A stretch of DNA of 64,000 bases from Lewinella sp. LCG006 (GTDB taxonomy: Bacteria > Bacteroidota > Bacteroidia > Chitinophagales > Saprospiraceae): assembly GCF_040784935.1 (NCBI RefSeq), contig NZ_CP160680.1:6615802-6679801 (forward strand), given 5' to 3'. Below the pieces are notes generated by a model, which was given only the letters and a program-made list of their open reading frames with translations, was not told the origin of the DNA and made no database searches. This document shows, piece by piece, positions 1-8,503 of this stretch (the stretch's first letter is position 1; each line of letters starts with the position of its first letter). The translations under genes and the position numbers were made by a program.

Positions 1-186
1 TTTTTCACGTAAGAAAACGATAACCGTAGCGTATTCAACGACACCTGCTTTTACTTGAGAATCGGAACCAATACAGACTTTCATCCGATGGCCATCGGCC
101 AGTTCTTTTTGCAGTACTTTTTCTACGGCCACTTTCAAGTCGTCCTGAATAGGTTTGCCGTTCAGCCTTCGCCACTTCATTACCAT
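1..186 (-). CDS. YkuK-like RNase H-fold protein (DUF458), partial
   Basis: The window cuts this gene: 62 N-terminal codons are visible, reading from ATG at 186 to the window edge with no stop. The translation contains CIGSDSQVKAGVVEYATVIV, which matches the ribonuclease H-like YkuK/DUF458 family core (acidic residue in GSDSQ on the first strand of an RNase H-like fold). The substrate of this family is not established. A second in-frame ATG two codons downstream (180) could be the true start, giving MKWRRLNGK. The gene points out of the window and is separated from the DUF1080 gene by a gap of about 190 nt in which I see nothing distinct. Family assignment is by recognition of the motif only. 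Confidence 0.72.
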   Translation of the reverse strand, partial: MVMKWRRLNGKPIQDDLKVAVEKVLQKELADGHRMKVCIGSDSQVKAGVVEYATVIVFLREK

Positions 187-377
187 GTCCGTTGTTTTAT
201 TTGCTGGAAGATACACATTTTACCCCTGGATAAAGGAAGCCAACGCAACTTCTAGCGACATTTAATATTGCGGTCAAATGAAATTTACAAATTATTGACT
301 CGCAGCAACGGACACTCAACAACACTTTTACGATGGATAGTTCCCCAGCACAAAAAAGTTAATACCTGCAACTGAAA

Positions 378-1106
378 CTAAAGCTCTCTGATCCAGATAT
401 TGCGAAAACTTACCGGGTTGCTATGGTCTTGTAGCTTGATGGGTCCAGGGCCATGTGGCGGATTTTGAGGTAAGCCGATGTATGGGGTCGTACCTTTGAT
501 CTCCACATGATTTTGCACCAAAACGCCATTGATCAAAACGGTGATGTAACCGGAAGCGACTTTCATGCCATCATTGTTGAAACGTGGAGCCTGGAAGATA
601 ATATCGTAGGTATTCCACTCGCCAGTAGGGCGTAAAGGATTTACCAGTGGGACATGTTGCTTGTAGATGGCACCCGCCTGCCCATTGGAGTAAGTACGAT
701 TGTTGTAGCTGTCGAGAATTTGAACTTCATAGATACCCTGAAGGAAGACACCGCTGTTGCCACGGCCTTGTCCCTCGTCTTCAACTACGAGAGGAGATCT
801 CCATTCCAGGTGGAGCTGGCAATCACCAAAGACTTTTTTGGTTTGAATATCGCCCGTACCCTTTACTACAGTGAGGTGACTCCCCTCCTGTTTCCAGGCA
901 ACGGCTTTACCGTTGAGGTGTTCCCACTGGTCAGTATTGGTACCATCGAAAAGAATGTAGGCGTCAGCTGGTGGTCCATTTACAGGACCAGGAGCAACAA
1001 CTCGAGGTTCGGGTTCCCATACTTCGGTGGCAACCGGATCTGTAATTTGTGCCGACAGGAATGGGCCTGCCAGAAAAAGAAATAGCAAGAAAAAAAGTGG
1101 TCTCAT
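378..1106 (-). CDS. DUF1080 (3-keto-disaccharide hydrolase-like) exported protein
   Basis: 242 residues. An N-terminal signal peptide (MRPLFFLLFLFLAGPFLSAQ) is followed by one DUF1080 domain: the typical opening ILFDGTNTDQWEHLNG, the central GNSGVFLQGIYEVQILDSY, and the ending SFRNIWIREL. This concanavalin/LamG-like family is exported and some members hydrolyse 3-keto-glycosides; the substrate here cannot be read from sequence. It is the last gene of a minus-strand run, starting 39 nt after the creatininase-family stop, so it may be co-transcribed with the PLP/PP-loop/creatininase genes, or may simply be a neighbour. Length is normal for single-domain members. Confidence 0.88.
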   Translation of the reverse strand: MRPLFFLLFLFLAGPFLSAQITDPVATEVWEPEPRVVAPGPVNGPPADAYILFDGTNTDQWEHLNGKAVAWKQEGSHLTVVKGTGDIQTKKVFGDCQLHLEWRSPLVVEDEGQGRGNSGVFLQGIYEVQILDSYNNRTYSNGQAGAIYKQHVPLVNPLRPTGEWNTYDIIFQAPRFNNDGMKVASGYITVLINGVLVQNHVEIKGTTPYIGLPQNPPHGPGPIKLQDHSNPVSFRNIWIREL

Positions 1107-1145
1107 CTTTTTTTCTTGCTAAGAAACAATTTTTTGTGCTATTCC

Positions 1146-1940
1146 CTAATACCTCGGCTGATAAAGCTCTTCCAAAGGTGTCTTTTTCACAAAATTGGTA
1201 AACTTCACCAATTGGTGAATCATAATTTCCCACATTTTCAAGCCTTTCTCGGCGGTAGCGATGGTTGCGTCGCCCATGATTCCTGAGTTGGAAATTTTAC
1301 TCGTCCGAACATACCAGCTTACACTGCGATCATCGTCGAAATTGAGGAAGTCACTCCCAAAGTCAAGCGTCTCATTTACGGCTTTATCCATTTGTACCAT
1401 TTCAGGACGCAGCGCCAGGGTCGTACTGGTCTCTATTTCTCCAGCATGAATATCGTTGCGAGTGCTTGCTAGTTTGGCAATGTCCGTATCACTGGTATCG
1501 CCGGTATCCACACAGACGAAGATGCGTGCATCACGATTGATCATCTGGGCTGCGTAATTCAATGTAGGAGCATTATCTCCGTGTCCGTTGATGATGATGA
1601 TCTTCTTCACACCTTGCTTTGCTAGCGACATCCCAATATCGTAGACAAAGGCCGACAGGGCATTATTGGTCACACTGATCGTACCGGCAAAATCTTCGTG
1701 GTGATAAGACACGCCATAAGGGATGGCGGGTAAAACCAGGGGCTTGGGATCTGAACAAGCTTTTGCTACCTGTCGTGCCAGGTATTTGGCATCGTAATAA
1801 TCAATATCTACAGGAAGATGCGGCCCATGCTGTTCAATAGCTCCACAAGGCAGTAAAACCGTATCCACGGTTTCCAGGCGTTCCTTGATTTCTTCCCAGG
1901 TCATCTCTTCCCAGAGATAACCATTTTTATTCCTACTCAT
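1146..1940 (-). CDS. Creatininase-family amidohydrolase
   Basis: 264 residues, the usual length for the creatininase/FAPy-deformylase/MftE superfamily. The metal-binding signature is present: CGAIEQHGPHLPVDIDYYDA near residue 32, IIINGHGDNAPT near residue 115, and an acidic HAGEIETS motif near residue 163. Family members cleave small cyclic or formyl amides, or trim peptides (mycofactocin MftE), using two divalent metals in the cytoplasm. Its start overlaps the stop of the PP-loop gene by 8 nt, so the two are translationally coupled. This pairing, together with the upstream threonine-synthase-like enzyme, suggests it acts in the same small-molecule pathway rather than in creatinine degradation. 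The actual substrate is unknown. Confidence 0.85.
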   Translation of the reverse strand: MSRNKNGYLWEEMTWEEIKERLETVDTVLLPCGAIEQHGPHLPVDIDYYDAKYLARQVAKACSDPKPLVLPAIPYGVSYHHEDFAGTISVTNNALSAFVYDIGMSLAKQGVKKIIIINGHGDNAPTLNYAAQMINRDARIFVCVDTGDTSDTDIAKLASTRNDIHAGEIETSTTLALRPEMVQMDKAVNETLDFGSDFLNFDDDRSVSWYVRTSKISNSGIMGDATIATAEKGLKMWEIMIHQLVKFTNFVKKTPLEELYQPRY

Positions 1941-3453
1941 TGTTTGTTGAAAATTTATAAGGGATGTTTTCGGCCAGTAATTCCGCTAAGGAAATTGCTT
2001 CCCACTTGTGGTGATTCCGACGTACGGCTCCTTCTGCATACTGTTGAAATAATGACAATAATCGTTCGCGAAGATACACTGGCATATCCTCTAAATTGCT
2101 TCTTTCCTGATCAAAGCGCAGCTGTAGAATTTCAGGATTTTTCTTTGCCAATTTGCGTGTATGAGGGTTATCACTGATTAATTCTTTTTCTAACAGGAGG
2201 TAATACAATTGTTGGGCATCAGAGCCTAATTGCTTGACACTTTTGCCCTCTAAGGCTTTGAGACACTGGACAATTTGTTCTTCACTGTAACCACAGCGCC
2301 CAGGATCTTCGTCCAATGCTTTGAGCATGCCTACAATACGGCGGCATTTTTCACACTTCCCACAAGGCATCATCCGATCAATTTCCTTGTGTGCCGCGTG
2401 ACAAGAAACCTGCAAACTTTGCAGATCAGGATAACGCTTTACCAAAATTTTCAAAATCAAAAGTTCGGATAACGAGCGAAGGATGGAGAACTGAAAAAAT
2501 CCCCAGCCTTTTTTATCGTAATAGCGAGTGAGGGCATTGTCAAAATACTTGCTCTGATCGTAAAGCGCAGCGTAATGTGTGATGCCATCTTGCTGTAATT
2601 GCAAAGTGGTATCGTATTCATTACCGATGATGATATTTTTGACCTTGCGCTTACGTGCCAGGGGCAGCACGCCAAAAAGAAATACGGAAACCGTCCACAA
2701 GCGTATCGGGTAAATATCCGCACGAATATGCTGGTAATTCTCTCGAATAAAGGGCATTTGGCGTACCATCCAATTGAAAATACGATCACAATTGCACCAT
2801 ACCCGGCTGGTATTGGGCTCGGTTGCCAGCATCTTGTGGTAAGCATTGTAAGCTGTGTACCAATGACGCCCGGATTCATTAACGTAAATGGGGTGCGCCG
2901 TCCCTATTTCATTGAGGATACCGTAACTCAGTAAACTATCCTTACCACCGCTACTCAGTATGACGTAAGCATCCTCATCGAGTTCTGGAGCAGATTTTTC
3001 TTTAGCAGTCTTGGGCATTACTTCTCCCTGAAAAATCAAGGTAGCCGCTGCGTATTTTTGCTTTTTCTCAGGTGCTAAATCACTGTAAGCAGGGCGCAGA
3101 AACTCGTTGTCAGCCAACAACTTATGAACATATATTTCACGAGAGGTATTTTCCATAACTGCCCGTAGGAAAGATTGGTCTTTCTCATCAAACGCTCCAT
3201 CAAAGATGATCTGCTTACAAAACAAACCATAATTGAGCGCAACCTGTACCGCCATGGTGGATGCCAGATTGCGATCTTCCCAATTCCGAGGGTCAAAAAC
3301 CTTTTCGGTGTAAGCATAAATGAGGGTATTCGAAACTGCTTCCCCGCTTGTTTTCCCTAAAGTATAGGTAGCTTTCATGCGTTTGGGTTCTACCACAATT
3401 TCGTGTACTTTGAGGTAGTCAAAAACGATAAAATCCGATACTTGTATAGACAT
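1933..3453 (-). CDS. PP-loop (adenine nucleotide alpha hydrolase-like) ATPase with zinc knuckle
   Basis: 506 residues. Residues around 168-176 read LSSGGKDSLLSYG, the SGGxDS pyrophosphate-binding loop shared by QueC, TilS, asparagine synthetase and related ATP pyrophosphatases that activate a carbonyl as an adenylate. Near residue 365 MMPCGKCEKCRR (with an upstream SCHAAH) forms a Cys/His zinc knuckle resembling the zinc site of QueC-like enzymes. The N-terminal 150 residues and the C-terminal 120 residues are not recognised and make the protein about twice QueC length. It lies 21 nt after the PLP enzyme and overlaps the creatininase gene by 8 nt, so all three are probably one transcript. I infer an amide- or thio-forming activation step, but the substrate is unknown. 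Confidence 0.75.
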   Translation of the reverse strand: MSIQVSDFIVFDYLKVHEIVVEPKRMKATYTLGKTSGEAVSNTLIYAYTEKVFDPRNWEDRNLASTMAVQVALNYGLFCKQIIFDGAFDEKDQSFLRAVMENTSREIYVHKLLADNEFLRPAYSDLAPEKKQKYAAATLIFQGEVMPKTAKEKSAPELDEDAYVILSSGGKDSLLSYGILNEIGTAHPIYVNESGRHWYTAYNAYHKMLATEPNTSRVWCNCDRIFNWMVRQMPFIRENYQHIRADIYPIRLWTVSVFLFGVLPLARKRKVKNIIIGNEYDTTLQLQQDGITHYAALYDQSKYFDNALTRYYDKKGWGFFQFSILRSLSELLILKILVKRYPDLQSLQVSCHAAHKEIDRMMPCGKCEKCRRIVGMLKALDEDPGRCGYSEEQIVQCLKALEGKSVKQLGSDAQQLYYLLLEKELISDNPHTRKLAKKNPEILQLRFDQERSNLEDMPVYLRERLLSLFQQYAEGAVRRNHHKWEAISLAELLAENIPYKFSTNNE

Positions 3454-3474
3454 TCAACTGTTTTTTTTAACGCT

Positions 3475-4542
3475 TTACTTAGAATTCTTAGCGGTCAAAA
3501 TAGCCACGTAGCGGTCCGGCTCCATCTCATTTTTCTCGTGTTCTTTCAACAGGCCAATCAACCCGGCGGTAGAAGCCGGCAAAATGCTCTTTGACTCTTT
3601 ACTTAGCAGGTATTTAGACATACTTTTCATCTCACTGTCACTCACATTGTACGCCATTCCGTTACTTTCTCTGATCGCGTAAAGGGCTTCCTCACCATCG
3701 AAACTATGCCAATTGATGAGGGGTTCATTGAACTTGGTTTCTTTGATCATTTCAGGCTTCAAATCCACGCAGTGATCTAGTCCCTTATTGAAAGAGTAGA
3801 CAATCGGATTTTTATGCACCGATGATGCCCCTAGCATGAGCGGTACACGGGAGGTTTTCCCGCGCTTATGTAGGGAAACAAAACCACGGTAAATACCTGC
3901 CAACAAAGTACCATTTGAAATCGGAACAGCACAAATGCGAGGAGCATCACGCAATTGATCATAAATTTCAAAAGCGATTTGGCTGTAGGCAATGATCTGC
4001 AAAGGCGTGTTGGCACCACCGGGGTTGGCATCATACCATTCGTGCTCCTGGGCCATAAGGCTGCTTTCGGTGACGCTATCTTCGTAGCTACCTTTCAATC
4101 GGTTGATCTCACTTCCCAAATCGACCATTTCTTCAATGCGGGCAGTATGGTAGGATTCGGGAATGAAGATCTTGCATTCGATTCCCGCAAGATGTGCCGC
4201 CAGCGCTAATGCTGAGCCATAATTGCCACAAGTAGCAAGGCTGATCGTATCGTACTCTCGCCGTAAGGCATCATAGACCTGGGCAAACGCAATGCGATCT
4301 TTTTGGGTACCAGTAGGATTGTCTCCTTCTGTTTTCAGGAAAAGCTGTCGCAGGTTATAGTCACGCTCCAGTGATTTTGCGCGCATCAGGCCTGTATCTC
4401 CTACTTCGATATTGATGATATCTTCGAAGACTTCCAGTCGATCGATCAGACTGTTGTTTTTATTCTTAACAAACTCACTGTACTCTTCCGCTTCTTTAGA
4501 TACTTTGAGCTCAATGCTGTTGGTAAGATCCCGTAAATTCAT
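3475..4542 (-). CDS. Fold-type II PLP-dependent enzyme, threonine synthase-like
   Basis: 355 residues from ATG 4542. The frame is open further upstream, but that extension would run 56 nt into the DUF4846 gene and lacks family features, so I take MNLRDLTNS as the start. The PLP lysine lies in EGDNPTGTQKDR (residue about 90; threonine synthases have NPTGSFKDR), and TCGNYGSALALAA corresponds to the phosphate/substrate-binding SSGNxGxA loop. The central NPGGANTPLQ and the C-terminal ILPASTAGLIGLL also fit the threonine synthase/threonine deaminase superfamily. It is unlikely to be the housekeeping ThrC: no other thr genes are here, and it is joined to a PP-loop ATPase and a creatininase-family hydrolase. 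Probable role: beta/gamma-elimination or replacement making a non-standard amino acid (inference). Confidence 0.8.
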   Translation of the reverse strand: MNLRDLTNSIELKVSKEAEEYSEFVKNKNNSLIDRLEVFEDIINIEVGDTGLMRAKSLERDYNLRQLFLKTEGDNPTGTQKDRIAFAQVYDALRREYDTISLATCGNYGSALALAAHLAGIECKIFIPESYHTARIEEMVDLGSEINRLKGSYEDSVTESSLMAQEHEWYDANPGGANTPLQIIAYSQIAFEIYDQLRDAPRICAVPISNGTLLAGIYRGFVSLHKRGKTSRVPLMLGASSVHKNPIVYSFNKGLDHCVDLKPEMIKETKFNEPLINWHSFDGEEALYAIRESNGMAYNVSDSEMKSMSKYLLSKESKSILPASTAGLIGLLKEHEKNEMEPDRYVAILTAKNSK

Positions 4543-4633
4543 GTTGGTTGGATATTGATGGTTTGCCCAAAATAAGTAACCATTTACAAAAGATAAAGCG
4601 ATTTTTGCCTTTATTATCCCCTCTTCTTTCCCT

Positions 4634-5503
4634 CTAAAATCGCCGTAAGTCGCTGCCTCTAAATTGCCATTCAGGGGTAGAAAAAACACCTTCTAATTTA
4701 GCTACATCGTACCAGGGAGTAGCAGCCTTAGGCTTGCTTAACACATGAATACTCTGGGCGGGCATATAGCTTTGTGCCAGTAAAATCATTTTCTCTCCCG
4801 TCGTAGAGTTAAGCACCATATCTACCACAATCACCGCATGGCCGGGGCTACCTCCCTGGATAAAAACATCACCGACTTGAATATCAGCTAGGGATTGTGG
4901 TTGAAGTTCTTGGGCCACCGAAAGGGTTCCAGCGTAGGCAAATACCATATTGAGGTAACTACGAAAAGCCTGATAGGAAGTATCCACTCCTCTGCCATTG
5001 GTCCAACTTACTTCGTTGCCGTTTACTCGAATTCTTTGCCCCGAACGCCAATTGGAATATTTAGCCAGGAAGCCATTTGTAAAATGAAATTGAATAGCAG
5101 CATACGCTCTTTGCGCCCATAGGTATTCAGCTCTTAAACGGATAACTGCATCTGCACACTGCTGCAAATCACGCTTTCCTACGTCCATCGCCACCACGGC
5201 ACTTGCTGCTGCTTGATTTCTTTTTATCGCACCATTGAACAGCAAGACGGGCGCTTCCGCAGCTTGGAGTGGAAGGTTGCGTAAATAATGCGCGAAGCTA
5301 TTTTCGGAATAGGCCACTCGGTGAAACCCCTTAGGAGCGGGGAAACGATCCTGGATGGTGTAGCCACTGCTATCCAAAGTATAGACAGTATCTACTAACA
5401 CATTCTGCTCTGCTGGCGGATGAATAGCCTGAGTAGCTCCTTCCTGATGACAGGCCAGCAAGGACAAGCAAATTCCCCATAAAAAAACATGATTAACCTC
5501 CAC
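4634..5503 (-). CDS. DUF4846 lipoprotein
   Basis: 289 residues. A short lipoprotein signal ends in the lipobox LSLLAC (Cys about 18), so the protein is exported and lipidated. The body matches DUF4846: YLRNLPLQ, QQCADAVIRLRAEYLW, FTNGFLAKYSNWRSG and the Cys/His-containing GGSPGHAVIVVDMV region. Function of the family is not established. Its start overlaps the SUI1 gene stop by 11 nt, so it is probably translated from the mutS2-SUI1 transcript. The downstream PLP enzyme begins 91 nt later. Confidence 0.85.
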   Translation of the reverse strand: MEVNHVFLWGICLSLLACHQEGATQAIHPPAEQNVLVDTVYTLDSSGYTIQDRFPAPKGFHRVAYSENSFAHYLRNLPLQAAEAPVLLFNGAIKRNQAAASAVVAMDVGKRDLQQCADAVIRLRAEYLWAQRAYAAIQFHFTNGFLAKYSNWRSGQRIRVNGNEVSWTNGRGVDTSYQAFRSYLNMVFAYAGTLSVAQELQPQSLADIQVGDVFIQGGSPGHAVIVVDMVLNSTTGEKMILLAQSYMPAQSIHVLSKPKAATPWYDVAKLEGVFSTPEWQFRGSDLRRF

Positions 5504-5843
5504 TCTTCTTGGTTTGGGTATACCCCTTGTCCAATAAGTATTTTAACACTTTATCACGCTGATCACCTTGAACAATGATTTCACCATCTTTCGCAGAGCC
5601 GCCTACTCCACAATATGTTTTAAGTGCTTTTGCCAGGTCTTTCAGATCATCGTCATTACCTTCAAAACCGGTGATGAGGGTAACAGCCTTACCTTTGCGT
5701 TGTTTCTTGTCTAACCAAATGCGGAGTTTCTGATTGGAAGCAGCAGGGGTTTCAACTTCTTCTTCTGGCTGGTTCAGGTTGAGGTCGGGGTTGGTAGAAA
5801 ACACCAATCCACTCAAGTTTTTCCATTCGTTGTCTCTGGCCAT
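5493..5843 (-). CDS. SUI1/YciH-type translation initiation factor-like protein
   Basis: 116 residues. The C-terminal 75 residues form the eIF1/SUI1 domain: KGKAVTLITGFEGNDDDLKD, LAKALKTYCGVGGSAKDGEI and VQGDQRDKVLKYLLDKGY are all canonical. The N-terminal 40 residues are acidic and probably disordered. Bacterial homologues (YciH) bind the 30S subunit and are thought to modulate start-site fidelity. The gene starts 18 nt after mutS2 and overlaps the DUF4846 gene by 11 nt. Length is normal. Confidence 0.92.
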   Translation of the reverse strand: MARDNEWKNLSGLVFSTNPDLNLNQPEEEVETPAASNQKLRIWLDKKQRKGKAVTLITGFEGNDDDLKDLAKALKTYCGVGGSAKDGEIIVQGDQRDKVLKYLLDKGYTQTKKSGG

Positions 5844-5861
5844 ATCGTCGTCTCAATTTAT

Positions 5862-8243
5862 CTATAAATCAACTAAAGTTACGCCATCTCCTCCGGCTTC
5901 AGCAGCGGGATGATAAACTTCCATGGTCATGTTGTACTCCCGCAGCTTCTTCTTAACGGCCTCCCGGAGGGAACCATTGCCTTTGCCATGAACGATTCGC
6001 AAGTTGGAGACGTCGGCCAGGAGTGCCTGATCCACAAAGTCTTCCACTACCTTCATGGCTTCCGCATAGCGCATACCACGAATGTCAATTTTGCTTTCAA
6101 AGCGGGCCGCATAATCGACATCAGAATGTACACTTTGGTTGGTTTTTATGTCCAGCGGTGTTTTCGCCAATTGCAAGTCGCGCAACTTCACTGTCATACG
6201 CATCCCGCCCATAAAGATGATAGCATTTTTTCGATCAATACTATCAATTTCTCCGGTAGCACCACCCGATTTCAATTTCACGAAATCACCCACTTGTAAT
6301 GGCCGATCATCTTTTAAGACCTCATCAGGGTGATAAATTTCTTCTCTTAGCCCACCTACCTGCTCCGATAGGTTTTCCCGCTGGTATTTGATCTCCAGGG
6401 AGATTTTCTTGGCCTTATCCAGGTTCTTTTCTTCTTTCAGTTCCCGGATCAAACGTTCCAACTCTTTATTCTCCTGGGTCGTTTGTTGCAGCTCCTGTTC
6501 TTTGCGCTCGAGCTTGTGCTTTTTGCGTTTGTACTCCAGGTCACGGTGCAGTTCATCGTAGGTTTTGGTAAGACGATCAAGGAGTTTCTGCTTATCGGCG
6601 AGTTCTTTCAGTTTTTCTTCAACTTCCTGTTTTTCACGCTGTAGGTCGACCAACAAATCATCAACTGCCCGCTCATTACTGCCAATTCGTTTACGCGCGT
6701 ATTTGAGCACCCGGTCTGGTAGTCCACTCTTACCAGCGATCTCAAAGGCGTAAGAACTTCCTGGTCTGCCTACCTGAAGTTCGTAGCTCGGCGACAGGTT
6801 ATCTTTATCGAAGTACATGGAGCCATTGACCAACCCACGTGTCTTAAAAGCAAATACTTTCAGATTGCTGTAGTGCGTCGTGATCACCCCGTAAACCTTG
6901 CGTTGGTTGAGTTCGTAAAGTACGGATTCAGCGATAGCTCCACCTATTTTGGGGTCTGTTCCGGAACCAAATTCATCGATCAACACCAAGGTATTCGGCG
7001 TGGCGTGCTCCAGAAAAACTTTAGCATTCTCCAAACGAGAACTATAAGTCGACAAATCGTTTTCCAGAGATTGCTGGTCACCAATATCGGCAAACAGCTG
7101 TTCGTACACGGACATTTCCGTTTGACCATCAACAGGCAAAAGTAGGCCACATTGGAACATCAATTGCAACAATCCCACCGACTTCATCGTAATCGATTTC
7201 CCTCCGGCATTCGGCCCGCTAAGGACCAGTATTCGGTTTTGTCCGAAAAGATTAAGATCAAAGGGGACGGTCTTCCGACCCAGTTTTTTGTTTTTTAAAT
7301 AAAGCAGTGGATGCCGCCCTCTGATGATGGCTAAAGTAGGATCACTTTTCGTACGAGGACGCACAGCATCCAGTTTCAAAGCCAGTTGCGCCTTGGTTTG
7401 CACCACATCAAAACGGATAATCAGGTTTTGATAATCATGCAAGGCAGGCAAGTACGGACGCAGGGTGGCACTGAGCTCTTTGAGGATGCGATAAATCTCC
7501 CGCTTTTCCTCCTGCTGAAGATCAAAAAGATCATTGTTGATATCAATAACCCCCTCTGGTTCAATGAATGCCGTACGGCCAGTGCTGGATTCATCGTGAA
7601 TTATTCCCCGGATTTTGCGCTTGTGCTCTGATGGTACACTCAGTACCCGGCGAGCATTTCGGAAGCTTTCAACATTATCTGTCAGCCAGCCTTTTTTCCG
7701 ATAGGTATCAATAATCAGTCGGAATTGCCGATCCATTTCCCGGTACTTGCTCTGAATATGGCGGCGGATTTTTTGTAAGTCCGGCGAAGCGTCAGGTCGA
7801 ATATTGCCTTCTTCGTCAATCACCCGCTCAATCGCGTGCAATAATTCTTCATTAAAGTGGATGGGGCGAATAATAGCGTAAAGGGCTGCGTAAGCCTCCT
7901 GTCGGTCTTTATTGAAAAACTTATAAATGTCTTTAATGAAAAGAAGAAGGATGTTCAGTTTTTGCAAGCCTTCCTCTGGAAGCACAAAACCGGAAATTTC
8001 CAGCATACGCAGCTCTTCCGAAATCTCCTGATAAGCACCAATGGGAAAATTATCTCGCCGCTCCAAAGTACGCCGAAATTCATCGACCTCCGCCAATAAT
8101 TGCTCGATCTTGTCCAGTTCCCCTAAGGGTTGAATGGCCCTGATCTTTTGTTTTCCCTGTTCGCCAAAACAAGATTCCTCCAATAAGGAAAGGATCTTAT
8201 CAAACTCCAACTTTTCGTACAAATCACCTGGTTCCAGTCGCAT
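5862..8243 (-). CDS. mutS2: MutS2 family ATPase/endonuclease
   Basis: 793 residues from ATG 8243 (MRLEPGDLYEKLEFDKIL). The frame is open to 8351, but the extra 36 residues are low-complexity and unlike the family start. Domains in order: MutS core/clamp region (1-300), ATPase with Walker A GPNAGGKS at about residues 342-349, Walker B LVLIDEFGSGTDP and the TTHYSNLK switch, a long charged coiled coil (about 510-640), a KOW-like stretch, and a C-terminal Smr nuclease domain (IDIRGMRYAEAM and RIVHGKGNGSLREAVKK). MutS2 lacks the mismatch-recognition domain; it suppresses recombination and in some bacteria rescues collided ribosomes. It heads a minus-strand operon in which a SUI1-like ribosome factor follows by 18 nt, which fits the ribosome-linked role. 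Confidence 0.95.
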   Translation of the reverse strand: MRLEPGDLYEKLEFDKILSLLEESCFGEQGKQKIRAIQPLGELDKIEQLLAEVDEFRRTLERRDNFPIGAYQEISEELRMLEISGFVLPEEGLQKLNILLLFIKDIYKFFNKDRQEAYAALYAIIRPIHFNEELLHAIERVIDEEGNIRPDASPDLQKIRRHIQSKYREMDRQFRLIIDTYRKKGWLTDNVESFRNARRVLSVPSEHKRKIRGIIHDESSTGRTAFIEPEGVIDINNDLFDLQQEEKREIYRILKELSATLRPYLPALHDYQNLIIRFDVVQTKAQLALKLDAVRPRTKSDPTLAIIRGRHPLLYLKNKKLGRKTVPFDLNLFGQNRILVLSGPNAGGKSITMKSVGLLQLMFQCGLLLPVDGQTEMSVYEQLFADIGDQQSLENDLSTYSSRLENAKVFLEHATPNTLVLIDEFGSGTDPKIGGAIAESVLYELNQRKVYGVITTHYSNLKVFAFKTRGLVNGSMYFDKDNLSPSYELQVGRPGSSYAFEIAGKSGLPDRVLKYARKRIGSNERAVDDLLVDLQREKQEVEEKLKELADKQKLLDRLTKTYDELHRDLEYKRKKHKLERKEQELQQTTQENKELERLIRELKEEKNLDKAKKISLEIKYQRENLSEQVGGLREEIYHPDEVLKDDRPLQVGDFVKLKSGGATGEIDSIDRKNAIIFMGGMRMTVKLRDLQLAKTPLDIKTNQSVHSDVDYAARFESKIDIRGMRYAEAMKVVEDFVDQALLADVSNLRIVHGKGNGSLREAVKKKLREYNMTMEVYHPAAEAGGDGVTLVDL

Positions 8244-8450
8244 CGTATACTTTGTTCTAACGTGAGATTTGCCTGTTTTTAATTTGCCTTTTAGGAATAC
8301 AAAAAAGCAAACCTCAATTTTTCCTAAGCCCGCAAAGATAAGATTTAGCAATGGTTTTGTCTACCCTTGCTGGCTGCGTACATCTAACTGTGTAGTTTAC
8401 CAAAAAGTTTCAATAGGATAAGAGATTGTAATTTTTACTTTTTTATAGCT

Positions 8451-8479
8451 TTTGCTCTTCCTGTGAAATCCTACCTTAG
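8451..8479 (+). promoter_or_regulatory. Putative Bacteroidota promoter for aroC
   Basis: TTTG at 8451-8454 and TACCTTAG at 8472-8479, spaced by 17 nt. This matches the Bacteroidota primary-sigma consensus TTTG / TAnnTTTG with one mismatch in the -7 box. Transcription would start near 8486, giving a very short leader before aroC. Confidence 0.4.
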
Positions 8480-8503
8480 CGGGCGAATCAAATAAATGTG
8501 ATT

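Noticed and set aside
4543-4689. N-terminal extension of the threonine-synthase-like enzyme
   Set aside because: It would overlap the DUF4846 gene by 56 nt and shows no family similarity; the internal ATG at 4542 is preferred.
8244-8351. 36-codon N-terminal extension of MutS2
   Set aside because: Low-complexity and hydrophobic, unlike MutS2 starts; MRLEPGDLYEKLEF at 8243 fits the family.
8496-8501. ATG immediately followed by TGA at the aroC start
   Set aside because: The ATGTGA overlaps the GTG start region and could look like a minimal start-stop regulator, but the GTG at 8504 gives the family N-terminus and nothing else supports a role.
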